Shown here piece by piece: positions 53,893 to 63,914 of a stretch of 64,000 nt of DNA. This stretch comes from JACKOB01 sp024234575 (GTDB lineage: Bacteria; Pseudomonadota; Gammaproteobacteria; Pseudomonadales; Oleiphilaceae): positions 1-64,000 of the forward strand of contig JBPJFZ010000020.1 in assembly GCA_051208035.1 (NCBI GenBank), in the 5' to 3' direction. The translations under genes and the position numbers were made by a program. Every line of letters starts with the position of its first letter. Position 1 is the stretch's first letter. Under the pieces are notes generated by a model. That model was not told the origin of the DNA and ran no database searches. It saw only the letters and a list, made by a program, of their open reading frames with translations.

Positions 53893-55725
53893 TTATTCGA
53901 CAGTCACCGACTTCGCCAGATTTCGCGGCTGATCAACATCGGTACCTTTAATTAAGGCAACATGATAGCTAAGTAATTGCAGAGGAACGGTGTAAAGAAT
54001 GGGCGCGACGATTTTTTCGCAGTGGGGAACATCAAGTACTTTCATCTCTTTGCCGCCACGAAAGTGGGCGTTTCTATCGGCAAATACATACATCAAACCG
54101 CCTCGGGCACGGACTTCTTCCACATTCGAATGAAGCTTTTCAAGTAATTCATTGTTTGGTGCGACTACGATGACTGGCATATCTGCATCGATAAGCGCCA
54201 GCGGCCCATGTTTTAACTCACCGGCTGCATAGGCTTCGGCATGGATGTAGGATATTTCCTTCAGCTTTAACGCACCTTCCATAGCGATAGGGTATTGATC
54301 CCCTCGCCCTAAAAATAAGCTGTGCTGTTTGTCGGCAAAGTCTTCGGCAAGTAACGTAATTTGATCGTTCATATCCAAAGCCTGTTCTATTTTGGCAGGC
54401 AAGGATTGAAGTGCAGCCACCACTTCTTTCTCCGTCGTTTCAGACATCCCATTTCGGCGACCTAAAACAGTAACCAACAACAACAAACCAGTGAGTTGCA
54501 CAGTAAACGCTTTCGTTGACGCTACGCCAATTTCTGCGCCCGCTTTCATCATATAAGCGAGGTCTGATTCCCGTACTAATGATGATCCAGGAACGTTGCA
54601 GATTGTTAAGCTTGCTTTATAACCCAGCTCTTTGGCTAAGCGTAACGCTGCCAGAGTATCGGCTGTCTCACCGGACTGAGAAATAGTAACAAGCAAAGAG
54701 TTAGGGTGCACCACTGACTTGCGATAGCGAAACTCAGAGGCAATCTCCACATTACAGGAAACGCCAGCCAATTCTTCAAACCAATATCTCGCTACCATTC
54801 CGGCATGATAACTGGTGCCGCAAGCAATGATTTGTACGTTTTTAATTTCTTTAAGAATTTCTTCCGCAGCTTCACCAAATGCTGCTGTCAGTACTTTGCC
54901 ACTCGCAATTCGGCCTTCCAATGTGTTTTTGATAGCGATTGGTTGTTCATAAATCTCTTTAAGCATGTAGTGCTTAAATGGTCCTTTATCACCCGCATCG
55001 TGGGTAATATCAGACTCTTTAATTATTCGCTCTACAGCATCGCCATTCTTGTCATAGATATCGACACTGTGCCTGGTTATTTCAGCAACGTCACCCTCCT
55101 CCAGAAAAGCAAATCTGCGGGTTACTGGCAGCAGTGCAAGTTGATCAGATGCAAGAAAATTTTCACCTAACCCGTAACCAATAACCAAAGGGCTTCCTGA
55201 GCGGGCCGCGATCAACCTGCTAGGGTCCTGAGTATCCATGACCACTGTGCCATAAGCACCTTCCAGTTGCTTCAATGAAGCCTGGAAAGCGGCCAATAAT
55301 GTGTCATGTCGTGAGAGTTCAAGGTGAACCAAATGGGCAATAACTTCGGTATCAGTATCTGAGGTAAATTTATATCCCTTTTGAGTCAGCATGGCCCTAA
55401 GCGATACGTGATTTTCAATAATGCCGTTATGAACCACAACAATGCGTTCGCTTGATGCATGGGGATGCGCATTCGACTCGTTCGGCTCACCATGGGTTGC
55501 CCACCTCGTATGCGCAATACCAGTGCCGCCTGCACAAGGTTGCTCATTAATCGCATCAGCTAACGCCTTTACCTTGCCCACACGCCTAACGCGGTTAAAC
55601 TGGCCTTCAGCGGTAAGCAATGCAATACCCGCAGAGTCATAGCCTCTGTACTCTAACCGTTTTAACCCTTCCAACAGTATTTCTGACACATCCCTTTGCG
55701 CCACCGCACCTACAATTCCACACAT
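53893..55725 (-). CDS. glmS: Glutamine-fructose-6-phosphate aminotransferase
   Basis: This 610-residue enzyme makes glucosamine-6-phosphate for cell wall and lipopolysaccharide. The N-terminal glutaminase begins MCGIVGAVA with the catalytic Cys exposed after Met removal. Two SIS domains follow (SQSGETADTLAALRLAKELG; GRGDQYPIAMEGALKLKEIS) and the C-terminus ends KSVTVE, as in most GlmS. It lies 44 bases after glmU. No GlmY/GlmZ-type regulation can be judged. Confidence 0.97.
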   Translation of the reverse strand: MCGIVGAVAQRDVSEILLEGLKRLEYRGYDSAGIALLTAEGQFNRVRRVGKVKALADAINEQPCAGGTGIAHTRWATHGEPNESNAHPHASSERIVVVHNGIIENHVSLRAMLTQKGYKFTSDTDTEVIAHLVHLELSRHDTLLAAFQASLKQLEGAYGTVVMDTQDPSRLIAARSGSPLVIGYGLGENFLASDQLALLPVTRRFAFLEEGDVAEITRHSVDIYDKNGDAVERIIKESDITHDAGDKGPFKHYMLKEIYEQPIAIKNTLEGRIASGKVLTAAFGEAAEEILKEIKNVQIIACGTSYHAGMVARYWFEELAGVSCNVEIASEFRYRKSVVHPNSLLVTISQSGETADTLAALRLAKELGYKASLTICNVPGSSLVRESDLAYMMKAGAEIGVASTKAFTVQLTGLLLLVTVLGRRNGMSETTEKEVVAALQSLPAKIEQALDMNDQITLLAEDFADKQHSLFLGRGDQYPIAMEGALKLKEISYIHAEAYAAGELKHGPLALIDADMPVIVVAPNNELLEKLHSNVEEVRARGGLMYVFADRNAHFRGGKEMKVLDVPHCEKIVAPILYTVPLQLLSYHVALIKGTDVDQPRNLAKSVTVE

Positions 55726-55769
55726 ATACTTAATCCTTCCTCAAATTCTGTTGGATTTAGGACAATACT

Positions 55770-57131
55770 TCATTCTTTTTTCTTTGGCCGATTCCAGCCA
55801 TCTATGCTGCGTTGCTTTGCCCTGGCAATAGCCAGCTGCTCTTTCTCAACATCTTTTGTAATCGTTGATCCTGCACCAATCGTTGCGCCACTATCAATAG
55901 TAACCGGAGCGACCAATGCGGAGTTAGACCCAACGAAAACATTATCTCCAATCGTCGTTTTAAATTTGTTAACACCATCATAGTTGCAAGTAATCGTACC
56001 TGCACCTATGTTGACGTTTTCCCCTAATGAGGTATCGCCAATATAACTAAGGTGATTTATTTTGCTGCCTCTGCCGACTATTGCTTTTTTAGTCTCAACG
56101 AAATTGCCTACTTTAGCTGAATCTGAAAGTTTGGTGCCAGGACGCAAACGAGCAAATGGCCCTACGTTACAATTGCTTCCAATTAATGTTTCATCAATTA
56201 AGGTATTAGCATCGATAGTGCTGTTGCTTCCGATGTTGCTGTTACGAATAACACAATACGGACCAATAGAGACATTTTCCCCAAGAATAACATCACCTTC
56301 GAAAATGCAACCAACATCAATAGTAACATCCTGACCTACCTGTAAATTTCCACGCACATCAATACGGTTTGGATCAGCCAGGGTTGCGCCTCTGCTCATT
56401 AACTCTTCTGCTATGCGCAGTTGATACCAGCGTTCAAGTTCAGCAAGTTGCACCCGGTTATTGACTCCCTGAACTTCCTGCTCACAAGTCGGATGTGCGA
56501 CAGCAATTTCAACATTCTGATCAGCGGCCATAGCAATGATGTCAGTTAGATAGTATTCACCCTGTGCATTTTTATTAGAGAGTTTAGGCAACCATTCTTT
56601 TAGTTTTTTTGCAGGAACAGCCATGATACCTGTGTTTATTTCATTAACTCTCAGTTGATCAGGGTTCGCATCCTTTTGTTCTACAATCGCTTTAACATAT
56701 CCATTTTCATCTCTAATAATGCGACCATACCCCGAAGGATCTTGAAGTTTTACTGTTAAGAGAGAAATTACAGAGTCATTTACGTGCTCTAGCAAGTTGC
56801 GTAAAGTCGACTCTTTAATAAGGGGAACGTCGCCGTAAAGGATTAAAACACGACTTTCATCTGAAAGATTGCTCAAAGTCTGTGCCACCGCATGCCCAGT
56901 ACCTAACTGCTTATCCTGAAGGGCCCAGCAAACTTCATCTGAGATCTGTGCTTTAACCAAATCAGCACCGTGGCCGATAACAACATGCGTTTTAATTGCA
57001 CCAATGTGACGTGATGTCCGAATAACATGCCCCAGCATTGGAATACCGGCAACACAATGCAATACCTTAGGTAAGGACGATTTCATTCTTGATCCTTGTC
57101 CTGCCGCAAGAATCACAACTTCTGTCTGCAT
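55770..57131 (-). CDS. glmU: Bifunctional N-acetylglucosamine-1-P uridyltransferase / glucosamine-1-P acetyltransferase
   Basis: This 453-residue enzyme makes UDP-N-acetylglucosamine in two steps. The uridyltransferase half begins VVILAAGQGSRMKSSLPKVL; the acetyltransferase half is a left-handed beta helix of hexapeptide repeats (ANTLIDETLIGSNCNVGPFA and following). The ATG at 57131 has GAAGGA upstream; the frame opens five codons earlier. It lies between the atp operon and glmS, a common gammaproteobacterial order. Confidence 0.97.
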   Translation of the reverse strand: MQTEVVILAAGQGSRMKSSLPKVLHCVAGIPMLGHVIRTSRHIGAIKTHVVIGHGADLVKAQISDEVCWALQDKQLGTGHAVAQTLSNLSDESRVLILYGDVPLIKESTLRNLLEHVNDSVISLLTVKLQDPSGYGRIIRDENGYVKAIVEQKDANPDQLRVNEINTGIMAVPAKKLKEWLPKLSNKNAQGEYYLTDIIAMAADQNVEIAVAHPTCEQEVQGVNNRVQLAELERWYQLRIAEELMSRGATLADPNRIDVRGNLQVGQDVTIDVGCIFEGDVILGENVSIGPYCVIRNSNIGSNSTIDANTLIDETLIGSNCNVGPFARLRPGTKLSDSAKVGNFVETKKAIVGRGSKINHLSYIGDTSLGENVNIGAGTITCNYDGVNKFKTTIGDNVFVGSNSALVAPVTIDSGATIGAGSTITKDVEKEQLAIARAKQRSIDGWNRPKKKE

Positions 57132-57280
57132 GTAACATTCCTTCATAGTTAAGCATCGGGCTAAACGTTAAATATAGCATCTATACTAATACTCTTAAGT
57201 ATTTGCATCACCTATATTGTGCTAAAGCCGTTACTATTTTCCGTCCATGGCAAATCTGCCTTTTTAGAGAAAAATTTGTC

Positions 57281-57308
57281 AAAAAAAAAGGGACTAAAAG
57301 CCCCTTTT
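57281..57308 (-). terminator. Rho-independent terminator of the atp operon
   Basis: On the minus strand AAAAGGG and CCCTTTT pair, followed by a long T tract (complement of the A run at 57281-57289). It lies 22 bases after atpC and separates it from glmU. Confidence 0.88.
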
Positions 57309-57329
57309 CTTCTTTTCTAAAGCTAACGA

Positions 57330-57752
57330 TTAGCGAAGTTTGTTTCTCAGCTGCTGGATAGCACGCAGTTGAGCTACAGCTTCAGCCAATTGAGTCGCAG
57401 CGCGAGAATACTCAAACTCACCGGTTTGATTAGCCAACGCTTTCTCTGCTTCTTTCTTAGCTTCGAGTGCCGCTGCCTCATCCATATCTACAGCTCTAAT
57501 GGCCGTATCGGACAATATCGTTACGATATTTGGCTGAACTTCGAGGAAACCACCGGATACATAGTAAACCTCTTCTTCGCCGCCCTGTTTAACTACACGA
57601 ACAGGACCAGGAATTAGCTGGGTCATCAGAGGCGTATGCCCAGGGGCGATACCCAGATCGCCTTCCGAACCCGCCGCAATTACCATTTCAACTAAGCCTG
57701 AGAAGATTTCCTCTTCCGCACTCACTATATCGCAATGCACGGTAATACCCAT
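57330..57752 (-). CDS. atpC: ATP synthase F1 subunit epsilon
   Basis: This 140-residue subunit couples F1 rotation and inhibits ATP hydrolysis. It has an N-terminal beta sandwich (VHCDIVSAEEEIFSGLVEMV, GDLGIAPGHTPLMTQL) and a C-terminal two-helix hairpin. It is the last gene of the operon, 27 bases after atpD. Confidence 0.96.
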   Translation of the reverse strand: MGITVHCDIVSAEEEIFSGLVEMVIAAGSEGDLGIAPGHTPLMTQLIPGPVRVVKQGGEEEVYYVSGGFLEVQPNIVTILSDTAIRAVDMDEAAALEAKKEAEKALANQTGEFEYSRAATQLAEAVAQLRAIQQLRNKLR

Positions 57753-57779
57753 TTGCTCTGCCTCTTTTAGATAAGAGTA

Positions 57780-59159
57780 TTATTTCATACCCTTGGCTTT
57801 TTCAATGGCTTCGTCTATGGAACCTACCATGTAGAAAGCCTGCTCAGGCAACTCGTCAAACTCACCGGCCAGAATACCTTTAAATCCACGAATTGTGTCT
57901 TTCAAAGATACGTACTTACCAGGCGAACCAGTAAACACTTCTGCAACGTGGAATGGCTGAGAAAGGAATCGCTCAATTCTACGTGCGCGAGATACGATCA
58001 ACTTGTCTTCTTCAGAAAGTTCATCCATACCCAGTATTGCGATGATATCTTTCAATTCTTTATAACGCTGAAGAACTGTCTGAACACCTCGAGCAACGTC
58101 ATAGTGCTCGTTCCCAATTACCAGAGGATCTAACTGTCGACTTGTTGAGTCAAGCGGGTCAATCGCAGGGTAAATACCTTTCGCTGCAATATCACGACTC
58201 AGTACAACGGTCGCATCCAAGTGAGAGAATGTGGTCGCAGGAGATGGATCAGTTAAGTCATCCGCTGGTACGTAAACCGCTTGAATAGAAGTGATAGAAC
58301 CTGTCTTCGTAGAGGTAATACGCTCCTGAAGAACACCCATTTCCTCCGCCAAAGTTGGCTGATATCCAACCGCAGAAGGCATACGACCCAACAGTGCCGA
58401 CACTTCAGTACCTGCCAGAGTGTAACGGTAGATGTTATCTACGAACAACAGTACATCTCGACCTTCATCACGGAATTTCTCCGCCATAGTCAAACCGGTC
58501 AAGGCTACACGTAGTCTGTTTCCTGGGGGCTCATTCATCTGGCCATAAACCATTGCCACTTTTGAAAGAACGTTAGATTCTTTCATCTCGTAGTAAAAGT
58601 CATTACCCTCACGGGTACGTTCACCAACACCAGCGAAAACTGAAAGGCCCGAGTGCTCTTTCGCAATGTTGTTAATAAGCTCCATCATGTTAACGGTCTT
58701 ACCAACACCAGCACCACCAAACAATCCGACTTTACCACCTTTAGCAAATGGACAAACCAAATCGATTACTTTGATACCCGTTTCCAAAAGCTCTGAGCTT
58801 GCTGACTGATCAGCATAGCTTGGTGCTTTTCGGTGAATTGGCATCTTTTCCTGTTCACCAATGGGTCCTTGTTCATCAATAGGATTACCAAGAACGTCCA
58901 TAATACGTCCCAATGTTTCTGGTCCTACTGGGACAGAAATTGGTTCGCCAGTGTTTGCGACGCCTAAACCACGACGCAAACCCTCGGTGCTTCCCATTGC
59001 GATGGTACGAACAATACCATCTCCTAACTGCTGTTGAACTTCCAATGTGGTTTTACCACCTTCGACATTCAACGCATCATATACTTTAGGTACGGATTCA
59101 CGCGGGAATTCAACATCGATTACCGCGCCAATGATCTGTACGATACGTCCGCTACTCAT
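57780..59159 (-). CDS. atpD: ATP synthase F1 subunit beta
   Basis: This 459-residue catalytic subunit has Walker A GGAGVGKTV, the DELSEEDKLIV segment (the conserved DELSEED lever) and FAGVGERTREGNDFY near the catalytic Glu. Length and motifs are those of proteobacterial AtpD. Confidence 0.98.
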   Translation of the reverse strand: MSSGRIVQIIGAVIDVEFPRESVPKVYDALNVEGGKTTLEVQQQLGDGIVRTIAMGSTEGLRRGLGVANTGEPISVPVGPETLGRIMDVLGNPIDEQGPIGEQEKMPIHRKAPSYADQSASSELLETGIKVIDLVCPFAKGGKVGLFGGAGVGKTVNMMELINNIAKEHSGLSVFAGVGERTREGNDFYYEMKESNVLSKVAMVYGQMNEPPGNRLRVALTGLTMAEKFRDEGRDVLLFVDNIYRYTLAGTEVSALLGRMPSAVGYQPTLAEEMGVLQERITSTKTGSITSIQAVYVPADDLTDPSPATTFSHLDATVVLSRDIAAKGIYPAIDPLDSTSRQLDPLVIGNEHYDVARGVQTVLQRYKELKDIIAILGMDELSEEDKLIVSRARRIERFLSQPFHVAEVFTGSPGKYVSLKDTIRGFKGILAGEFDELPEQAFYMVGSIDEAIEKAKGMK

Positions 59160-59195
59160 GCTCGGTTCCTCGTAAAAAGCTTCATACTCAAATTG

Positions 59196-60056
59196 TTAAA
59201 CAGCTGCTGCACCGCTGACGATTTCAGAAATTTCCTGGGTGATTGCGGCCTGACGTGCTTTGTTATACACCAGCTGCAATTCCTTAATCATGTTTCCTGC
59301 ATTGTCGGTTGCGCTCTTCATTGCGACCATACGAGCTGCTTGCTCACATGCATTGTTCTCTACGACCCCTTGATAAACCTGTGACTCGATAAATCGGGTC
59401 AACAAACCATCAAGAATGGGTTTTGCATCCGGCTCGTAGATGTAATCCCAGTGATGTTTATATTCTTCATCATCTGCTGCCAACAATGGCAAGAGCTGAA
59501 TCGATTCTGGTTTCTGTGTCATGGTATTCACAAAACGGTTGTGAATTAGGTAAAGCCTATCGATCTTACCCTCTTCAAAGGCATCTAACATTACCTTAAC
59601 CGAACCGATAAGACTATGCGCACTAGGAACATCACCTAAGTGACTCAGAGCAGCTACAACATTTCCACCAAAATTACGGAAAAAACTTACTGCTTTCTGT
59701 CCAACAGCACATATATCAATATCGACGCCTTGATCATGCCACTTTTTCATTTCTTGTGTTGTTTTCTTGAAGGAGTTTGTATTCAAACCACCACACAATC
59801 CACGATCACTCGAAACTATAATGAAACCGACACGTTTGACATCACGCTCTTGCATATACAAGTGACGATACTCAGGATTAGCATTGGCGATATGGCTTAC
59901 CACGTTGCGAATTTTCGTCGCATAGGGTTTACCCGCGCTCATCCTTTCCTGAGCTTTACGCATTTTACTTGCAGCAACCATTTGCATTGCGCTAGTAATC
60001 TTCTGCGTACTTTTAATGCTCGTTATTTTCGTGCGTATCTCTTTTCCGACGGCCAT
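59196..60056 (-). CDS. atpG: ATP synthase F1 subunit gamma
   Basis: This 286-residue central stalk subunit begins MAVGKEIRTKITSIKSTQKI and ends in a long helix (NNACEQAARMVAMKSATDNA and following) that turns inside the alpha3beta3 ring. IVSSDRGLCGGLN is conserved. Confidence 0.97.
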   Translation of the reverse strand: MAVGKEIRTKITSIKSTQKITSAMQMVAASKMRKAQERMSAGKPYATKIRNVVSHIANANPEYRHLYMQERDVKRVGFIIVSSDRGLCGGLNTNSFKKTTQEMKKWHDQGVDIDICAVGQKAVSFFRNFGGNVVAALSHLGDVPSAHSLIGSVKVMLDAFEEGKIDRLYLIHNRFVNTMTQKPESIQLLPLLAADDEEYKHHWDYIYEPDAKPILDGLLTRFIESQVYQGVVENNACEQAARMVAMKSATDNAGNMIKELQLVYNKARQAAITQEISEIVSGAAAV

Positions 60057-60116
60057 AATCTCTCTGCCTTCTCAAACTACTTTCAGATCAGAAATAGGGC
60101 GAAACGCCCTAATTCA

Positions 60117-61661
60117 TTACCAAGATTGTGTAGCTTTGAATTTCTCAATAGCGGCTTTGATATCTGCAGCAATCTCATCATTGTAATTGCCTGCAGCTCC
60201 AATCTTCGCCAACACTGCTTGCTGCTCAGCATTCATGTAAGAAATCATAGAGGCTTCAAAATCTACAACCTTATTGACTTCAACATCATCAAGATAGCCT
60301 TCGTTAGCAGCAAAGAGAATGATTCCCATCATTGCTACTTCAAGTGGGCTGAATTGCTTCTGTTTCATCAACTCAGTAACACGTTGACCATGCTCAAGCT
60401 GCTTACGAGTTGTCTCGTCAAGATCAGAAGCAAACTGGGCAAATGCAGCGAGCTCACGATACTGAGCCAAAGCCAATCGAATACCACCACCAAGCTTTTT
60501 CATAATCTTGGTCTGTGCCGCACCACCTACTCGAGATACCGAAATACCCGCGTTCATCGCAGGACGAATGCCTGAGTTGAACAAACTGGTTTCAACGAAT
60601 ATCTGACCATCCGTAATAGAGATTACGTTAGTCGGTACGAATGCTGAAACGTCACCTGCTTGCGTTTCGATAATCGGAAGTGCAGTTAACGAACCTGTCT
60701 TTCCTTTTACTTCACCATTGGTGAATTTCTCGACGTAATCAGCATTTACACGTGCCGCTCTTTCTAACAATCGAGAGTGCAAATAGAATACGTCACCAGG
60801 ATATGCTTCACGTCCGGGAGGACGACGCAACAACAGTGAAATCTGTCTATAAGCCCAAGCCTGCTTGGTTAGATCATCATAAATGATTAACGCATCCTGG
60901 CCACGATCACGGAAGTATTCTCCCATCGTACAACCAGCATAAGGCGCCAAAAACTGCATAGAAGCAGGATCTGCAGCACCAGCAGCGACAATAATCGTAT
61001 GATCTAATGCACCATGTTGCTCAAGCTTTCGTACTACCGCAGCAATAGAAGACTGCTTCTGTCCGATAGCAACATAGATACACTTAATACCTGTATTCTT
61101 TTGATTGATAATTGTATCAATCGCAATGGCAGTCTTTCCTGTCTGACGGTCGCCGATAATTAATTCTCGTTGGCCTCGACCAACTGGAACCATTGTATCG
61201 ATTGCTTTCAAACCTGTTTGTACAGGCTGATCTACTGATTGACGGGAAATTACGCCAGGAGCAACAACTTCAAGTGGAGAAGTTATTACTTCACCAAGGT
61301 CACCCTTACCATCAATTGGATTGCCCAGACCGTCTACGACGCGGCCCAACAGATTTTCACCTGTCGGAACTTCCAATATTCTTTTTGTACAACGGGCTTT
61401 CTGGCCTTCAGCCAGAGTCTGATAGTCACCCAATACAACAGCACCTACTGAATCTCGCTCTAAGTTAAGAGCTAATCCGTAGATACCGCCGTCGAATTCA
61501 ATCATTTCGCCGTACATAACGTCCGCGAGTCCGTGTATCAAAACGATACCGTCGGATACACTGACGATTGTGCCCTCAGTACGGGCTTCAGAAGAGACAT
61601 CAAGCTTCTCGATGCGCTTCTTTATAATTTCGCTGATCTCTGAAGGATTCAGTTGCTGCAT
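60117..61661 (-). CDS. atpA: ATP synthase F1 subunit alpha
   Basis: This 514-residue regulatory nucleotide-binding subunit has Walker A GDRQTGKTAIA, the conserved DSVGAVVLGDY and the arginine-finger region (TSLFNSGIRPAMNAGISVSRVG). It lies 25 bases after atpH. Confidence 0.98.
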   Translation of the reverse strand: MQQLNPSEISEIIKKRIEKLDVSSEARTEGTIVSVSDGIVLIHGLADVMYGEMIEFDGGIYGLALNLERDSVGAVVLGDYQTLAEGQKARCTKRILEVPTGENLLGRVVDGLGNPIDGKGDLGEVITSPLEVVAPGVISRQSVDQPVQTGLKAIDTMVPVGRGQRELIIGDRQTGKTAIAIDTIINQKNTGIKCIYVAIGQKQSSIAAVVRKLEQHGALDHTIIVAAGAADPASMQFLAPYAGCTMGEYFRDRGQDALIIYDDLTKQAWAYRQISLLLRRPPGREAYPGDVFYLHSRLLERAARVNADYVEKFTNGEVKGKTGSLTALPIIETQAGDVSAFVPTNVISITDGQIFVETSLFNSGIRPAMNAGISVSRVGGAAQTKIMKKLGGGIRLALAQYRELAAFAQFASDLDETTRKQLEHGQRVTELMKQKQFSPLEVAMMGIILFAANEGYLDDVEVNKVVDFEASMISYMNAEQQAVLAKIGAAGNYNDEIAADIKAAIEKFKATQSW

Positions 61662-61686
61662 GCCTATGTCCTCAAACCTAAATCTG

Positions 61687-62223
61687 TTAGGAGCCTATCG
61701 CTTCGGCCAATTTTGCAAGCTTTCCACGAACTGAAGCGTCTATCACTAGATCACCCGCCCGTATAACAGCACCGCCAATAATTGAGCGATCAACCTTTGA
61801 GCTCAAATTGATCTTTCGATCCAATTTGGCTGCCAATGCTTTGGCGAGTTTTTCCTCTTGCTCACCCTTTAACTCGAACGCCGTTTTAATCTCAACGTCA
61901 ACAGCTTTTTCCTGCTCTGCTTTCAGTTGGTCAAATTGGATTGCAATCTGCGGCAAGAGCGCAAGTCGCTTGTTCTCAGCTAAAATTGATAGCAGATTCT
62001 GACCTTGCTCCGATAGCTTACCTTCACATACTTCCAACAGCAGTTTTGCTTTCTGCTCCTGGGTTACTGACGGATTATCAATCAGCGCTCTCATCCCTTT
62101 ATCAGCGACAACAGTCGATGAAAAGGCCAACATTGCTGACCACTCAACAAGTTGCTTAGATGCTAGCGCGGTAGAAAAAACCGCTTTCGCGTATGGTCTG
62201 GCTAGTGTGGATAATTCTGCCAT
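61687..62223 (-). CDS. atpH: ATP synthase F1 subunit delta
   Basis: This 178-residue peripheral stalk subunit connects F1 to subunit b. It shows the N-terminal helix bundle (LARPYAKAVFSTALASKQLV) and the C-terminal GGAVIRAGDLVIDASVRGKL. It follows atpF by 12 bases. Confidence 0.96.
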   Translation of the reverse strand: MAELSTLARPYAKAVFSTALASKQLVEWSAMLAFSSTVVADKGMRALIDNPSVTQEQKAKLLLEVCEGKLSEQGQNLLSILAENKRLALLPQIAIQFDQLKAEQEKAVDVEIKTAFELKGEQEEKLAKALAAKLDRKINLSSKVDRSIIGGAVIRAGDLVIDASVRGKLAKLAEAIGS

Positions 62224-62235
62224 TACAAACCTCGA

Positions 62236-62706
62236 TTAGAATTCCGCCGCCAGTTTATTCAACATTTCGCTGTGAGCGTTTTCATCAACAGAGGCTTCAA
62301 GAATCTTCTCGGCACCAGCGATAGCAATACGTGCAATTTCACTACGAAGAGTTTCTTTAACACGGTTTGTTTCCTGATCAATTTCAGCTTTGGCAGCACT
62401 GAGCAAACGCTCACCCTCTACCCGAGCTAGATCTTTCGCTTCCTCAACGATCTGATTAGAGCGCTTGTTGGCTTGCTCAATGATCTCTGCTGCTTGCTGT
62501 TTGGCTTGACGTAATTCTCGAGCTGCTTTTTCTTGAGCCAGCTCGAGGTCACGTGAGGCACGATCGGCAGCGTCAAGACCATCCGCTATCTTCTTCTGTC
62601 TTTCTCGTAGTGCATCCATTACTGGAGGCCATACGTATTTCATGCAAAAGACTACAAATATGAAGAAAGCGATAGCCTGACCTATCATTGTTAAGTTAAT
62701 GTTCAC
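62236..62706 (-). CDS. atpF: ATP synthase F0 subunit b
   Basis: This 156-residue subunit has one N-terminal membrane helix (MIGQAIAFFIFVVFCMKYVW) and a long charged coiled coil forming the peripheral stalk. The length equals the E. coli protein. Confidence 0.96.
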   Translation of the reverse strand: MNINLTMIGQAIAFFIFVVFCMKYVWPPVMDALRERQKKIADGLDAADRASRDLELAQEKAARELRQAKQQAAEIIEQANKRSNQIVEEAKDLARVEGERLLSAAKAEIDQETNRVKETLRSEIARIAIAGAEKILEASVDENAHSEMLNKLAAEF

Positions 62707-62755
62707 GTCAACACCTCTCGCCTTTCTCTATTGTTCGAATATTCAGATGCACCAA

Positions 62756-63016
62756 TTAGGATACAAGTGCTACGAACGGATTAGCGAAAGTGAAGAACAA
62801 TGCGATACCAACACCGATCATAGTTACAGCATCAAGAAGACCAGCAACAATGAACATTTTAACTTGAAGCATTGGAACCATTTCTGGTTGACGCGCAGCG
62901 CCCTCCAAAAACTTACCACCCAACAAACCAAAGCCAATAGCAGTACCCAGCGCTCCCATACCGATGAGAAGGCCAACAGCAATCGCGGTCATTCCAACTA
63001 CAGTTTCCATTTTCAC
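62756..63016 (-). CDS. atpE: ATP synthase F0 subunit c
   Basis: This 86-residue two-helix proteolipid forms the rotor ring. The ion-binding Asp is at about residue 62 (AGLLDAVTMIGVGIAL), and the loop EGAARQPEM contacts F1. The Gln and Glu-Ser residues of sodium-binding rings are absent, so proton coupling is expected. Confidence 0.96.
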   Translation of the reverse strand: MKMETVVGMTAIAVGLLIGMGALGTAIGFGLLGGKFLEGAARQPEMVPMLQVKMFIVAGLLDAVTMIGVGIALFFTFANPFVALVS

Positions 63017-63067
63017 TCCTGATTTTACAGTTAAGTTAATATTTAAGTGTGTTTAGTAATTTATTTC

Positions 63068-63898
63068 TTAATGATCTTCGTGAGCCATACTAAGGTATAC
63101 AATTGTCAGCATCATAAATATAAATGCCTGCAAAACGATTACCAGAATATGGAATATTGCCCAAGGCACTGAAAGCGCAAACTGAACCCAGAAAGGTAAC
63201 AAGGCAATAAGGATAAATATCAACTCACCAGCATAAAGGTTACCAAATAATCGAAGCGCTAACGAAATTGGTTTAGCAATTAAGCCTACACCTTCTAGTA
63301 ACAAGTTAAACGGCATCATCCACTTACCAAATGGTTGAAGTGTTAGTTCGCCAGCGAAACCACTGACCCCTTTAACCTTGATGCTGTAATAAATAATCAA
63401 TGCGAAGACCGATAGGGACATACCAAACGTAGCATTTACATCTGTAGTTGGCACTACCTTAAAGTAAGCATGATCATTACCAGTAATGATCTGGAACAAG
63501 CGCGGAAGAAAATCAACCGGCACAAGGTCCATCAAATTCATTAAAAATATCCAGCAAAATATCGTCAGCGCGAGTGGCGCGATAACTTTATTTCGGCCAT
63601 GGAATGTTTCTTTAACACTTGTGTCTACAAATTCAACCATGATTTCAACAAAGTTTTGCAAACCACCAGGAACACCGGTGGAGGCCTTCTTTGCTGCTTT
63701 ACGGAAAATCCAAAGGAACAACATGCCCAAAGCTACAGACCAACCCAAAGTATCAACATGCACCGCCCAGAAACCCATTTCTTGCGCTTCTTTAGCTGAG
63801 TGTGCAAATGTCCATCCCAAATCAGGATGATTACCAAAGGTAAGGTTCTGCAAATGGTGCTGAATATAAGATGATGCAGTTACAGTTTCGCCTGCCAT
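63068..63898 (-). CDS. atpB: ATP synthase F0 subunit a
   Basis: This 276-residue membrane subunit has five to six helices and the essential Arg in KPISLALRLFGNLYAGELIF, which faces the c ring. FLMNLMDLVPVDFLP is conserved. It follows atpI by 16 bases. Confidence 0.97.
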   Translation of the reverse strand: MAGETVTASSYIQHHLQNLTFGNHPDLGWTFAHSAKEAQEMGFWAVHVDTLGWSVALGMLFLWIFRKAAKKASTGVPGGLQNFVEIMVEFVDTSVKETFHGRNKVIAPLALTIFCWIFLMNLMDLVPVDFLPRLFQIITGNDHAYFKVVPTTDVNATFGMSLSVFALIIYYSIKVKGVSGFAGELTLQPFGKWMMPFNLLLEGVGLIAKPISLALRLFGNLYAGELIFILIALLPFWVQFALSVPWAIFHILVIVLQAFIFMMLTIVYLSMAHEDH

Positions 63899-63914
63899 AC
63901 TAAGCTCTCAAACT

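Noticed and set aside
59640..60575. Long plus-strand open frame of 311 codons
   Set aside because: It lies antisense to atpG and atpA, is unusually rich in Cys, Ser, Thr and Asn, and has no ribosome site or family resemblance. It is a by-product of codon use in the atp genes.
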